A stretch of DNA of 5,729 bases from Alphaproteobacteria bacterium (GTDB lineage: Bacteria; Pseudomonadota; Alphaproteobacteria; Sphingomonadales; Emcibacteraceae). The translations under genes were made by a program, and so were the position numbers. This document shows positions 1-5,729 of the stretch, one piece after another. The stretch is from contig JAUILB010000196.1 of NCBI GenBank assembly GCA_030432815.1, positions 1 through 5,729 of the forward strand. The letters run 5' to 3'. A model generated the notes under the pieces. The model was not told where the DNA came from. It did no database searches and saw only the letters and a program-made list of their open reading frames with translations. Numbering within the stretch: the first letter of the stretch is position 1; each line of letters begins with the position of its first letter.

Positions 1-1118
1 TTGTTGTATCGGTACGTGATGATGATCCCACAAAATTTTCTTTTGTTGGGGATAGCGCAAGTGGCGCAACCGTGCTTTCGACAGGAAAGCTTACAGCCGT
101 GCGCCGTATTTCAACAGCGGCAGGAACCGGCGAATCCATTCCTACAATAATTGAAGCGGCAAAGGAAAAAGGGTTTAATACGGGGCTTGTCACCACGGCG
201 ACCATCACCGACGCATCCCCTGCGGCATTCGGGTCACATGTGCAAAACCGCTATTGCATGAAGGCGGGTGATGCACCCTGCCGTGAAGATGAAAAACCGA
301 TTATAGATCAATATCTTGAACTTGGAATTGATGTGCTCCTCGGGGGTGGGCAGAACCTGTTGCCTGCGGCTTATGGTGACGGAACAATTGAAGATTTTGC
401 CACCAATCAGGGGTATATGATTGTGAGGGAAAGACAAACATTGCAAAACGGTGACTTAAGCGCAAAAGAAGATAATTTCTGGGGTGTTTTTGCACCATAT
501 CATCTTGAACGAGAGTGGCAGGGAAAGGACGGAAAGTGGGCGGAAATTCTTCCTGTTGATGAGAACGGGCTCATCATTTTTCCCAAAGCCGAACGCTGCG
601 AAGCAAACCCGGCATTTGACGGTATGCCGACACTTGAACAGATGACTGATCGGGCACTGCGGGAACTAAGTACAAAACAGAATGATCAGGGCTTCTTTCT
701 GATGATTGAAGGCGCTTCGATTGATAAAGCGGCCCATGATGCTGACCCATGTGGCTCAATGGGGGAAATGCTTGCCTTTGACCGCACCATTAAAATGGTT
801 ATGGAATATGCAGCACAAACACCGGATACGGTTGTTATTGTAACGGCGGATCATGGTGGTGCGACCCAAAATATTCATCATCCATATTATTATGGGGACC
901 GCACTGCAGATGAAGTGCCGGGGTTATATAAATTGTTACTCAGCAAAGGCGGGCACGAAATGGTGGCTTATTATGGGGGCAATCGGGAACCGGATCAGCC
1001 CCACACGGGTATCAATGTACCTGTATTTTCCTATGGTTTACCGGAAGATATGATGTTCAAAGGTACAATCAGACAAACGGATATTCACGGTGTAATTGAA
1101 AAATATCTTTTCAATTAG
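1..1118 (+). CDS. phoA: Alkaline phosphatase, PhoA type (5' end cut by window)
   Basis: Periplasmic phosphomonoesterase that releases inorganic phosphate from organic esters through a phosphoserine intermediate, with two Zn and one Mg. The frame is open from base 3 (371 residues to the TAG at 1116-1118). The GTG at 72 is internal, because the nucleophile motif VGDSASGAT lies before it, with Ser at 54-56. Counting from base 3, and by recalled comparison with E. coli PhoA, I see D70 and S72 (D153, T155), R83 (R166, phosphate binding), E236 (E322), D241-K242 and H245 (D327, K328, H331), D283-H284 (D369-H370) and H334 (H412). Four cysteines (85, 93, 199, 250) match the two E. coli disulfides, which fits an exported protein. 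Asp51 and the signal peptide would lie outside the window. The one active-site change is Ser for the Mg ligand Thr155, which is conservative. It converges on the thioesterase gene with no spacer. No promoter or pho box can be seen because the upstream region is missing. Confidence 0.95.
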   Translation, partial: VVSVRDDDPTKFSFVGDSASGATVLSTGKLTAVRRISTAAGTGESIPTIIEAAKEKGFNTGLVTTATITDASPAAFGSHVQNRYCMKAGDAPCREDEKPIIDQYLELGIDVLLGGGQNLLPAAYGDGTIEDFATNQGYMIVRERQTLQNGDLSAKEDNFWGVFAPYHLEREWQGKDGKWAEILPVDENGLIIFPKAERCEANPAFDGMPTLEQMTDRALRELSTKQNDQGFFLMIEGASIDKAAHDADPCGSMGEMLAFDRTIKMVMEYAAQTPDTVVIVTADHGGATQNIHHPYYYGDRTADEVPGLYKLLLSKGGHEMVAYYGGNREPDQPHTGINVPVFSYGLPEDMMFKGTIRQTDIHGVIEKYLFN

Positions 1119-1131
1119 TTATTTTTCAATT
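1093..1131. terminator. Nested AT-rich inverted repeats across the convergent stop codons; weak bidirectional terminator candidate
   Basis: A perfect 10-base inverted repeat (TAATTGAAAA at 1093-1102, TTTTCAATTA at 1108-1117, loop of 5) covers the last codons of the phosphatase. The left arm has a second partner: AATTGAAAAAT at 1094-1104 pairs perfectly over 11 bases with ATTTTTCAATT at 1121-1131 inside the thioesterase gene. TTTTCAATT therefore occurs twice, 15 bases apart. For + strand RNA a short T run (1122-1126) follows the inner hairpin. No such run follows on the - strand. The stems have almost no G+C, so termination strength is doubtful. The position between convergent genes is the main argument for function. 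Confidence 0.35.
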
Positions 1132-1496
1132 GCCTTTGGGCGGTGATTTTCATCAAGCGCAACATATATGAAATCGCCTTCGGTAACCATTGTTTCCTTT
1201 TCGGTTTCCCGACTGACCACGGTAACTTCAATATGGATGGTAAGTGACGTTGTTCCGGTTTTTGTGATATCCGTATAGACGCTCATCCAGTCGCCCACGT
1301 TTATTGGTGCGTGGAATTTCATTGCTTCTATGGCAACCGTTGCAACCGGGCCGCCGACCCGTCGGATTGCTTCGACACCACCGGCACTATCCATTTGCGA
1401 TAAAATCCAGCCACCAAATATATGGCCATTTGAATTGATATTACTGTGTTTTGGTAATGTGCGAATTGTCGGTTGGCGATTATATATCTTTTCCAT
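1119..1496 (-). CDS. yciA: Acyl-CoA thioesterase, YciA-like hotdog fold
   Basis: Cytoplasmic hydrolase of acyl-CoA thioesters to free acid and CoA. The family is thought to trim surplus acyl-CoA and to recycle CoA. The protein has 125 residues, the normal size for a single hotdog domain. NSNGHIFGGWILSQMD (residues 21-36) matches the YciA signature, with Asp36 at the catalytic Asp position. His25 replaces the Asp usual in NGDIFGGW. The stretches around residues 58-69 (AMKFHAPINVGD) and 78-88 (KTGTTSLTIHI) also fit the family, whose members assemble into dimers or hexamers. I chose ATG 1494-1496, which has GAGAG four bases upstream and leaves about ten residues before the conserved IRTL. An in-frame ATG at 1527-1529 would add 11 residues but has no ribosome binding site. 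The gene follows the PAS-GGDEF-EAL gene by 65 bases on the same strand, so co-transcription is possible. Family call is firm; substrate preference cannot be read from sequence. Confidence 0.9.
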   Translation of the reverse strand: MEKIYNRQPTIRTLPKHSNINSNGHIFGGWILSQMDSAGGVEAIRRVGGPVATVAIEAMKFHAPINVGDWMSVYTDITKTGTTSLTIHIEVTVVSRETEKETMVTEGDFIYVALDENHRPKAIEK

Positions 1497-1500
1497 GATG

Positions 1501-1505
1501 CTCTC
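1501..1505 (-). promoter_or_regulatory. Ribosome binding site deciding the thioesterase start
   Basis: GAGAG on the - strand lies four bases before the ATG at 1494-1496. The alternative ATG at 1527-1529 is preceded by TTTGCGGCATA, which has no purine-rich Shine-Dalgarno stretch. This site is the main reason for preferring the shorter protein. Confidence 0.55.
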
Positions 1506-1523
1506 AATTTGATAAAAACTGAG
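1503..1523 (-). promoter_or_regulatory. Leader hairpin overlapping the thioesterase ribosome binding site
   Basis: On the - strand CTCAGTTT (1523-1516), a five-base loop TTATC, and AAATTGAG (1510-1503) can form an eight-pair RNA stem with one G-U pair. Its 3' arm contains the GAG of the Shine-Dalgarno stretch. An alternative seven-pair stem, GGTGCTC (1527-1521) with GAGCATC (1503-1497), would also cover it. No T run follows, so this is not a terminator. The pairing is visible in the sequence. Any role in limiting translation is inference. Confidence 0.3.
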
Positions 1524-1561
1524 CACCATTATGCCGCAAATATACTTGAATTTCGAGCGAA

Positions 1562-3358
1562 TTAATCCAGTCTGGATTTATAGGGCTGTGTTTCAATCAG
1601 ACCGGATATTTTATCGGCTTCTACGGCGCGTGAGAAATAATAACCCTGTCCATAATGGCATCCCAATGCTTTTAATTGTTTAAGTTGCGGGGCAGTTTCG
1701 ATGCCTTCAGCAATAATCGTCATGCCAAGAGATTTTGCAAGGTTGATGATAACTTTGATGATATTGACCCCTTCATCACTATTATCCAGTTTGCTGACGA
1801 ACGTACGGTCAAGTTTTATTGTATCGGCGGGAATGCGGCTAAGATAGGAAAGGGATGAATAACCGGTACCAAAGTCATCTACGGCAAGGGAAATACCATG
1901 GGTTTTAAGATCAAGCAGAATATTTCTTGCGATATCGGAATTTTCCATAATGGTGTTTTCCGTTAATTCAAGCTTCAGGTTACTACCATTAAGCCCACTT
2001 TTAAAAAGTGCATCACGTGTCAGTGCAGCAATGTTACCAAGCATAATGTGGCTGCTTGATACATTGACGGCCATAAATAATGAACTGGCCAGCGGGTTTT
2101 CCTCAATACATTGCTTTAACTGCATACATGCAGAATTTAGCGCCCATTCCCCAAGAGGAATGATTAGTCCTGCTTCTTCGGCAAGTTTAATAAATTCCAG
2201 TGGTGAGATACTGCCCCTGGACGAATTTTGCCATCTGGCAAGTGCTTCGAACCCGGCAATTATACCGCTTTGAAGATTAATCACGGGCTGGTAATGAAGT
2301 TCCAGTGCATCTTTTTCAAGGGCTTCCCGAAATTCTGTTTCCATGCGTAATTTATTAATGGCCTGTGTTTTTAAATCCTGATTAAAAATAACCGTTTTGT
2401 TATTGCCAAGGTTATTATTCTGGGTCATCGCGGAATGAGCATCCTGCATCAATTTTTGAATTTTTGTTGAAGATGTTTTTCCAATTGCGATGCCGATTGA
2501 AACGGATAATTTAAGGTCACTATCTTCTAATATTGATTTGGTTTCAAAACGGTGATGAATTGAATCGGCAAGCGTTGTTGCTTCATATTTTAAATTATCA
2601 AAAAACTCGTCAGATATATAGATGATAAATTTATCGTTGGTAAAGCGCGCTACGAGCGCTTTTTTGTGGACGATTTCTTTTAAAATGTTTGCCACAGCCC
2701 GAATGACCCGATCACCAAATTCATAGCCGTAACATTCATTGATGCGTTGAATTTTATTTATATTTATGAATAGAACTGCACCTTCAAATCCCTGTCGCCC
2801 GCCAAATCCATTTGCCGTTTTTTCAATTCGTTTAAAATCGTCTTCCAGAGTTTCGAAAAATTTGAATCTGTTAGGTAACCCGGTTAAGGCATCTGAATAG
2901 TTATATTTACCTATCTCAATTTCCAGATTTTCCATATCATCATAATCACTGGTTGTGATTGTAATTTGGGCTATATTACCTTCCCGGTCTTTAAGGGGAA
3001 TAATTTTGCACAGTAAATTAAATGGTTTTTCCTGGTTGAAAAACTGCCAGACGAATGCCATTGGCGTTTTTAAAGATAATGATTTTACAAGATGTCGTTG
3101 CAACTGGTCATCTGTGTCGTGATCACCCCATTTAAGTGTGTCGATATGAGAGCCAATCGGATTTTTTTCATCAGGTTTAATGAAGCCTATAAATACATCG
3201 TTTGCGGAAATAAGACGGAAACTTTCATCACCCTCAACTGTTACGATTGCGATGCCATCATTAACGGGCGTTGAGACATCAAATGATTTTGATTGAGATA
3301 TTAATGTCGGTTTTTCACTTCTAAACAAAAATGCAGAAGGATTTGCCTGACCTGTCAT
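1562..3358 (-). CDS. PAS-GGDEF-EAL protein; predicted c-di-GMP phosphodiesterase with inactive GGDEF
   Basis: Predicted to hydrolyse cyclic di-GMP to linear pGpG. It has 598 residues and no signal peptide or membrane segment, so it is probably cytoplasmic. Residues 30-140 look like a PAS sensor, followed by a short linker and then GGDEF at about 153-328 (SDALTGLPNR at 155-164). The signature GGDEF reads TNDKF (240-244), and the metal-binding Asp of the DxDxFK motif is Asn199, so cyclase activity should be lost. N207 and D216, which align with guanine contacts of PleD, remain. No RxxD inhibitory site precedes the signature. EAL spans about 341-590 with its key residues present: E371 (EAL), N432, E464 (ELTE), D494-D495 (DDFGTGYSS), K515, E551 and Q571. 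The ATG at 3356-3358 is the only reasonable start, since the next Met is residue 100, after the start of the PAS region. The nrdJ terminator lies just upstream, so the gene probably needs its own promoter, though I could not recognise one. The ligand of the PAS domain is unknown. Confidence 0.93.
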   Translation of the reverse strand: MTGQANPSAFLFRSEKPTLISQSKSFDVSTPVNDGIAIVTVEGDESFRLISANDVFIGFIKPDEKNPIGSHIDTLKWGDHDTDDQLQRHLVKSLSLKTPMAFVWQFFNQEKPFNLLCKIIPLKDREGNIAQITITTSDYDDMENLEIEIGKYNYSDALTGLPNRFKFFETLEDDFKRIEKTANGFGGRQGFEGAVLFININKIQRINECYGYEFGDRVIRAVANILKEIVHKKALVARFTNDKFIIYISDEFFDNLKYEATTLADSIHHRFETKSILEDSDLKLSVSIGIAIGKTSSTKIQKLMQDAHSAMTQNNNLGNNKTVIFNQDLKTQAINKLRMETEFREALEKDALELHYQPVINLQSGIIAGFEALARWQNSSRGSISPLEFIKLAEEAGLIIPLGEWALNSACMQLKQCIEENPLASSLFMAVNVSSSHIMLGNIAALTRDALFKSGLNGSNLKLELTENTIMENSDIARNILLDLKTHGISLAVDDFGTGYSSLSYLSRIPADTIKLDRTFVSKLDNSDEGVNIIKVIINLAKSLGMTIIAEGIETAPQLKQLKALGCHYGQGYYFSRAVEADKISGLIETQPYKSRLD

Positions 3359-3368
3359 AAAATTGCTG

Positions 3369-3372
3369 CCCT
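3369..3372 (-). promoter_or_regulatory. Probable ribosome binding site of the PAS-GGDEF-EAL gene
   Basis: AGGG on the - strand, ten bases before the ATG at 3356-3358. The spacing is a little long and the match short, so initiation may be modest. No better purine run lies nearer the start. Confidence 0.4.
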
Positions 3373-3387
3373 AATAACGGTTTACTT

Positions 3388-3421
3388 AAAAAGCAAAGGG
3401 ATATCTGATTACCCTCTGCTT
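3388..3421 (-). terminator. Intrinsic terminator downstream of nrdJ
   Basis: On the - strand AAGCAGAGGG (3421-3412), an 11-base loop, and CCCTTTGCTT (3400-3391) form a ten-pair RNA stem with a single G-U pair. The stem has three G-C pairs next to the loop and two more further down. The 3' arm runs into five consecutive T (3392-3388). This is the standard layout of a Rho-independent terminator, about 80 bases past the nrdJ stop. It separates nrdJ from the PAS-GGDEF-EAL gene, although read-through cannot be excluded. Confidence 0.75.
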
Positions 3422-3445
3422 ACTTAATGTGCGCCTATTAAGTAA
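3420..3445 (-). repeat. Perfect 9-base inverted repeat next to the nrdJ terminator
   Basis: TTACTTAAT at 3420-3428 and its exact complement ATTAAGTAA at 3437-3445 flank an eight-base GC-rich spacer (3429-3436). In nrdJ mRNA this hairpin would come directly before the terminator stem and share its boundary bases 3420-3421, giving two stacked hairpins. It could also serve as a DNA operator for the downstream PAS-GGDEF-EAL gene. A further TTACTTAA lies at 3382-3389, so the octamer occurs three times within 64 bases: two in the same direction and one inverted. Confidence 0.5.
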
Positions 3446-3497
3446 AAATTTGGTAAAAACAGGGCTTTAAATATAAATATTTTTTAAAGATTACCTA

Positions 3498-5729
3498 TTA
3501 GCTGCAACCGCTTGTTGAACCACAGGTGTCGCATTTCAGGCATGTACCATTTCGTACCATGGTGAAATTACCGCATTCGCTGCAACCATCACCTTCATAA
3601 CCTTTCATTTTTGCCTCGCTTATCCGTTCCGCTTTGCCAGTGCTTTCTAGGAAGGTCGTTTCAGTAATATTTTCGGCACCGACAGCAATCTGTCCCTGTT
3701 CACTTAACGCAAGGGATCTTGTTTCCTTCGTTTCAATGCTTTCCTGCTTTAAGACATAAAGATTACTTTTCCGGACATATCCTGTGCTTGTAAGGCCAAT
3801 GACCCGGTTCAAGGCAGTATCGGTTTTTGCGATAAATTGTTCAGAAGGTATATTCTCAATGCCGGACCCGACGGAGTCAGGCATCAAATCTTCCGGTACA
3901 ACATGGGCTAGGTCTGTTCGCCCAAGATAAGATACTGCAAGTTCCCTGAAGATATAATCAAGCACTGATGTTGCCATCTTGATCGCGTCATTACCCGTTA
4001 CCTGCCCGGAAGGTTCAAAGCGGGTAAAGGTAAAGGCATCAACATATTCATCAAGCGGCACGCCGTATTGAAGGCCGATGGACAGGGCAATTGCAAAATT
4101 ATTCATAAGGCTGCGAAAAGCCGCACCTTCCTTATGCATATCAATGAAAATTTCGCCAAGAGTGCCGTCATCATATTCACCGCTTCGCAAATATACCTTA
4201 TGACCACCAACGCTGGCTTTTTGTGTGTATCCTTTGCGTCTTGTAGGCAGCTTTCTGCGTCTCGCGACGTTAGATTTTTCCGAGACTATATTGTCAATAA
4301 TATGCTCTGCTACCGCTTTTGTTTTTTCAAGAAGCGGCAGGGCTTCAATTTCTTCTTCTTCCAAAATGACAGCGTTTAATGGCTGGCTTAATTTGGAACT
4401 GTCGCGGTAAAGTGCATTTGCCTTTAGACCAAGCCGCCAGGATAAATTATAGGCTTCCATACAGTCTTCAACCGTTGCAGACGCCGGCATATTGATGGTC
4501 TTCGAAATGGCGCCTGAAATGAAGGGTTGTGCGGCGGCCATCATATACAGGTGGCTTTTTGCATTCAGGAACCGTTTTCCTTTTTTCCCACATGGGTTTG
4601 CACAATCGAAAACAGGCAAATGTTCTTCTTTTAAATGCGGCGCCCCTTCAAGGGTAAATGTTCCGGCGCAATGTTCATTTGCTGCTTCGATATGCTCTTT
4701 GGTAAAACCAAGTTCCTTTAACATGTTAAACCCGGGATCACTTATCTGATCACCAGTAAATCCAAGCACTTCAGTACAGAAGTCATTACCTAACGTCCAA
4801 CGGTTAAAGGCAAATGTAATATCAAACGCACCTTCAATTGCGGCTTCAATCTGGTCGATCTGTGCTGTTGCAAATCCCTTGGCCTTTAAAGTTTCATGGT
4901 TAATGAATGGTGCGCGCTTCAAATTTCCGTGACCGACAGCATAGCTTGAAATTTCACCTATCTGTTTGGGGGTATAACCAAGTGTTTTTAGTGCTTCGGG
5001 CACCATACGGTTAATGATTTTAAAATATCCCCCACCGGCCAGTTTCTTGAATTTGACCAGTGCGAAATCGGGTTCAATACCCGTGGTATCGCAATCCATC
5101 ACAAGACCGATTGTGCCGGTCGGTGCAATTACGGTAGTTTGGGCGTTTCTGAACCCGTGCTTTTCACCGATAGCAAGGGCAATATCCCAAGCACGACCGG
5201 CAGCGGTTGAAATATTTTTGAAAGGGCAATTGTCAATATCAAGTGGTGCCGGCGGTGTGTGTAGCCCGCGGTAATAGGATTTGCCCCATGCTGCGGTTCT
5301 GTGGTTGTGGATTACCTGTAACATTGGGGACCGGTTTTGATGATATTTTGGAAATGCGCCAAGTTCAGATGCCATTTCAGCGGAGGTTTTATAAGCGATC
5401 CCGGTCATTAATGCACTGATGGCGCCACAAAGAGCACGCCCTTCATCACTGTCATAGGAATAACCGCAAGACATAATCAATGCACCGATATTGGCAAAGC
5501 CAAGACCAAGTGTTCTAAAATCATAGCTCCGCTGGGCGATTTCCTTGGACGGAAACTGTGCCATTAATACCGATATTTCAAGTACTACTGTCCAGATACG
5601 CGTCGCGTGTTCAAAGCTTTCAACATCGAATTCACCATCAACAGTTCTGAATTTCATCAAATTAAGTGATGCAAGATTACATGCTGTATCATCCAGGAAC
5701 ATATATTCAGAACATGGGTTTGATGCTTT
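3498..5729 (-). CDS. nrdJ: Adenosylcobalamin-dependent (class II) ribonucleotide reductase, C-terminal part (5' end cut by window)
   Basis: Reduces ribonucleotides to deoxyribonucleotides using a thiyl radical generated from coenzyme B12, so it needs no oxygen and no separate radical subunit. The frame stays open to the window edge. The Met codon at 5700-5702 is internal, because the catalytic motif NPCSE lies before it, with Asn at 5718-5720, Cys at 5712-5714 and Glu at 5706-5708. Numbering from the edge, the redox partner Cys is at 17 (DDTACNLASLNL) and the substrate-binding loop PTGTIG at 203-208. A region of about 490-600 (LPTRRKGYT, GTLGEIFIDMHKEG, FTRFEPSGQV) fits the TSCPD-type domain of these enzymes. 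The tail is a cysteine cluster: CSEC at 716-719, CLKCDTC at 730-736 and a penultimate Cys at 742, typical of a zinc-ribbon or redox-shuttle tail. Relatives are roughly 1,200 residues by recollection, so about 743 is the C-terminal three fifths. Any cobalamin riboswitch would lie upstream, outside the window. An intrinsic terminator follows the stop. Confidence 0.97.
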   Translation of the reverse strand, partial: KASNPCSEYMFLDDTACNLASLNLMKFRTVDGEFDVESFEHATRIWTVVLEISVLMAQFPSKEIAQRSYDFRTLGLGFANIGALIMSCGYSYDSDEGRALCGAISALMTGIAYKTSAEMASELGAFPKYHQNRSPMLQVIHNHRTAAWGKSYYRGLHTPPAPLDIDNCPFKNISTAAGRAWDIALAIGEKHGFRNAQTTVIAPTGTIGLVMDCDTTGIEPDFALVKFKKLAGGGYFKIINRMVPEALKTLGYTPKQIGEISSYAVGHGNLKRAPFINHETLKAKGFATAQIDQIEAAIEGAFDITFAFNRWTLGNDFCTEVLGFTGDQISDPGFNMLKELGFTKEHIEAANEHCAGTFTLEGAPHLKEEHLPVFDCANPCGKKGKRFLNAKSHLYMMAAAQPFISGAISKTINMPASATVEDCMEAYNLSWRLGLKANALYRDSSKLSQPLNAVILEEEEIEALPLLEKTKAVAEHIIDNIVSEKSNVARRRKLPTRRKGYTQKASVGGHKVYLRSGEYDDGTLGEIFIDMHKEGAAFRSLMNNFAIALSIGLQYGVPLDEYVDAFTFTRFEPSGQVTGNDAIKMATSVLDYIFRELAVSYLGRTDLAHVVPEDLMPDSVGSGIENIPSEQFIAKTDTALNRVIGLTSTGYVRKSNLYVLKQESIETKETRSLALSEQGQIAVGAENITETTFLESTGKAERISEAKMKGYEGDGCSECGNFTMVRNGTCLKCDTCGSTSGCS

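Noticed and set aside
72..74. GTG as the start of a shorter alkaline phosphatase
   Set aside because: The same frame is open to base 3 and encodes the nucleophile motif VGDSASGAT immediately before and across this codon, so the gene begins outside the window.
1497..1561. Possible promoter before the thioesterase gene (TATATT or TAATGG as a -10 element)
   Set aside because: Neither hexamer has a recognisable -35 partner at 16-18 bases on the - strand, and AT-rich hexamers are expected by chance here.
1950..2273. Open frame of 107 codons on the + strand
   Set aside because: It lies wholly antisense to the conserved EAL domain, has no recognisable motif and no convincing ribosome binding site.
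3465..3489. Seven-base inverted repeat CTTTAAA / TTTAAAG just past the nrdJ stop
   Set aside because: It is entirely AT except one end pair, has an 11-base loop and no T run after it on the - strand. The real terminator candidate lies further downstream.
3359..3497. Promoter for the PAS-GGDEF-EAL gene
   Set aside because: A promoter is expected after the nrdJ terminator, but no -35/-10 pair with acceptable spacing could be supported by eye.
4068..4379. Open frame of 103 codons on the + strand, with overlapping smaller frames
   Set aside because: Antisense to the conserved nrdJ coding sequence, with low-complexity Phe and Ser runs caused by the complementary Glu-rich stretch. No sign of independent coding.
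5700..5702. ATG as the start of the nrdJ product
   Set aside because: The frame continues to the edge and encodes NPCSEY just before it, the conserved catalytic motif of class II reductases. This Met is internal.
1..5729. A novel defence, mobile or biosynthetic system
   Set aside because: All coding space is accounted for by four recognisable housekeeping or signalling families. There are no unexplained genes, repeat arrays, integrase or transposase remnants, or abrupt changes of composition.

Overview
The window looks like ordinary chromosomal DNA from a Gram-negative bacterium. The coenzyme-B12-dependent ribonucleotide reductase, with its CSECG...CLKCDTCG tail, together with the moderate base composition, suggests an alphaproteobacterium. 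That placement is inferred from protein style, not from a search. Coding density is high. All four genes belong to recognised families, and I see no mobile element, CRISPR array, tRNA or rRNA.

Layout, left to right. The left edge carries the C-terminal three quarters of a periplasmic alkaline phosphatase (PhoA type) on the + strand, ending at 1118. The other three genes are on the - strand. A short hotdog-fold acyl-CoA thioesterase (YciA-like, 1119-1496) ends base-to-base against the phosphatase, and an AT-rich nested inverted repeat spans the two stop codons. Upstream of it in transcription order is a 598-residue cytoplasmic PAS-GGDEF-EAL protein (1562-3358). Its EAL domain keeps the catalytic residues, but its GGDEF signature has decayed to TNDKF, so it is best read as a c-di-GMP phosphodiesterase. 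The right edge (3498 to the end) holds the C-terminal 743 residues of nrdJ, cut by the window just before its NPCSE active-site motif.

The 139-base gap between nrdJ and the PAS-GGDEF-EAL gene contains two back-to-back hairpins on the - strand. The second has a GC-containing stem and a five-T run, which is good evidence of an intrinsic terminator for nrdJ. The PAS-GGDEF-EAL and thioesterase genes are 65 bases apart on one strand and may be co-transcribed. The genes serve different jobs (phosphate scavenging, acyl-CoA hydrolysis, second-messenger turnover, deoxyribonucleotide synthesis), and nothing here shows that they form one system. The points most worth a second look are the catalytically dead GGDEF domain that still keeps guanine-binding residues, and the hairpin structures at the gene boundaries.
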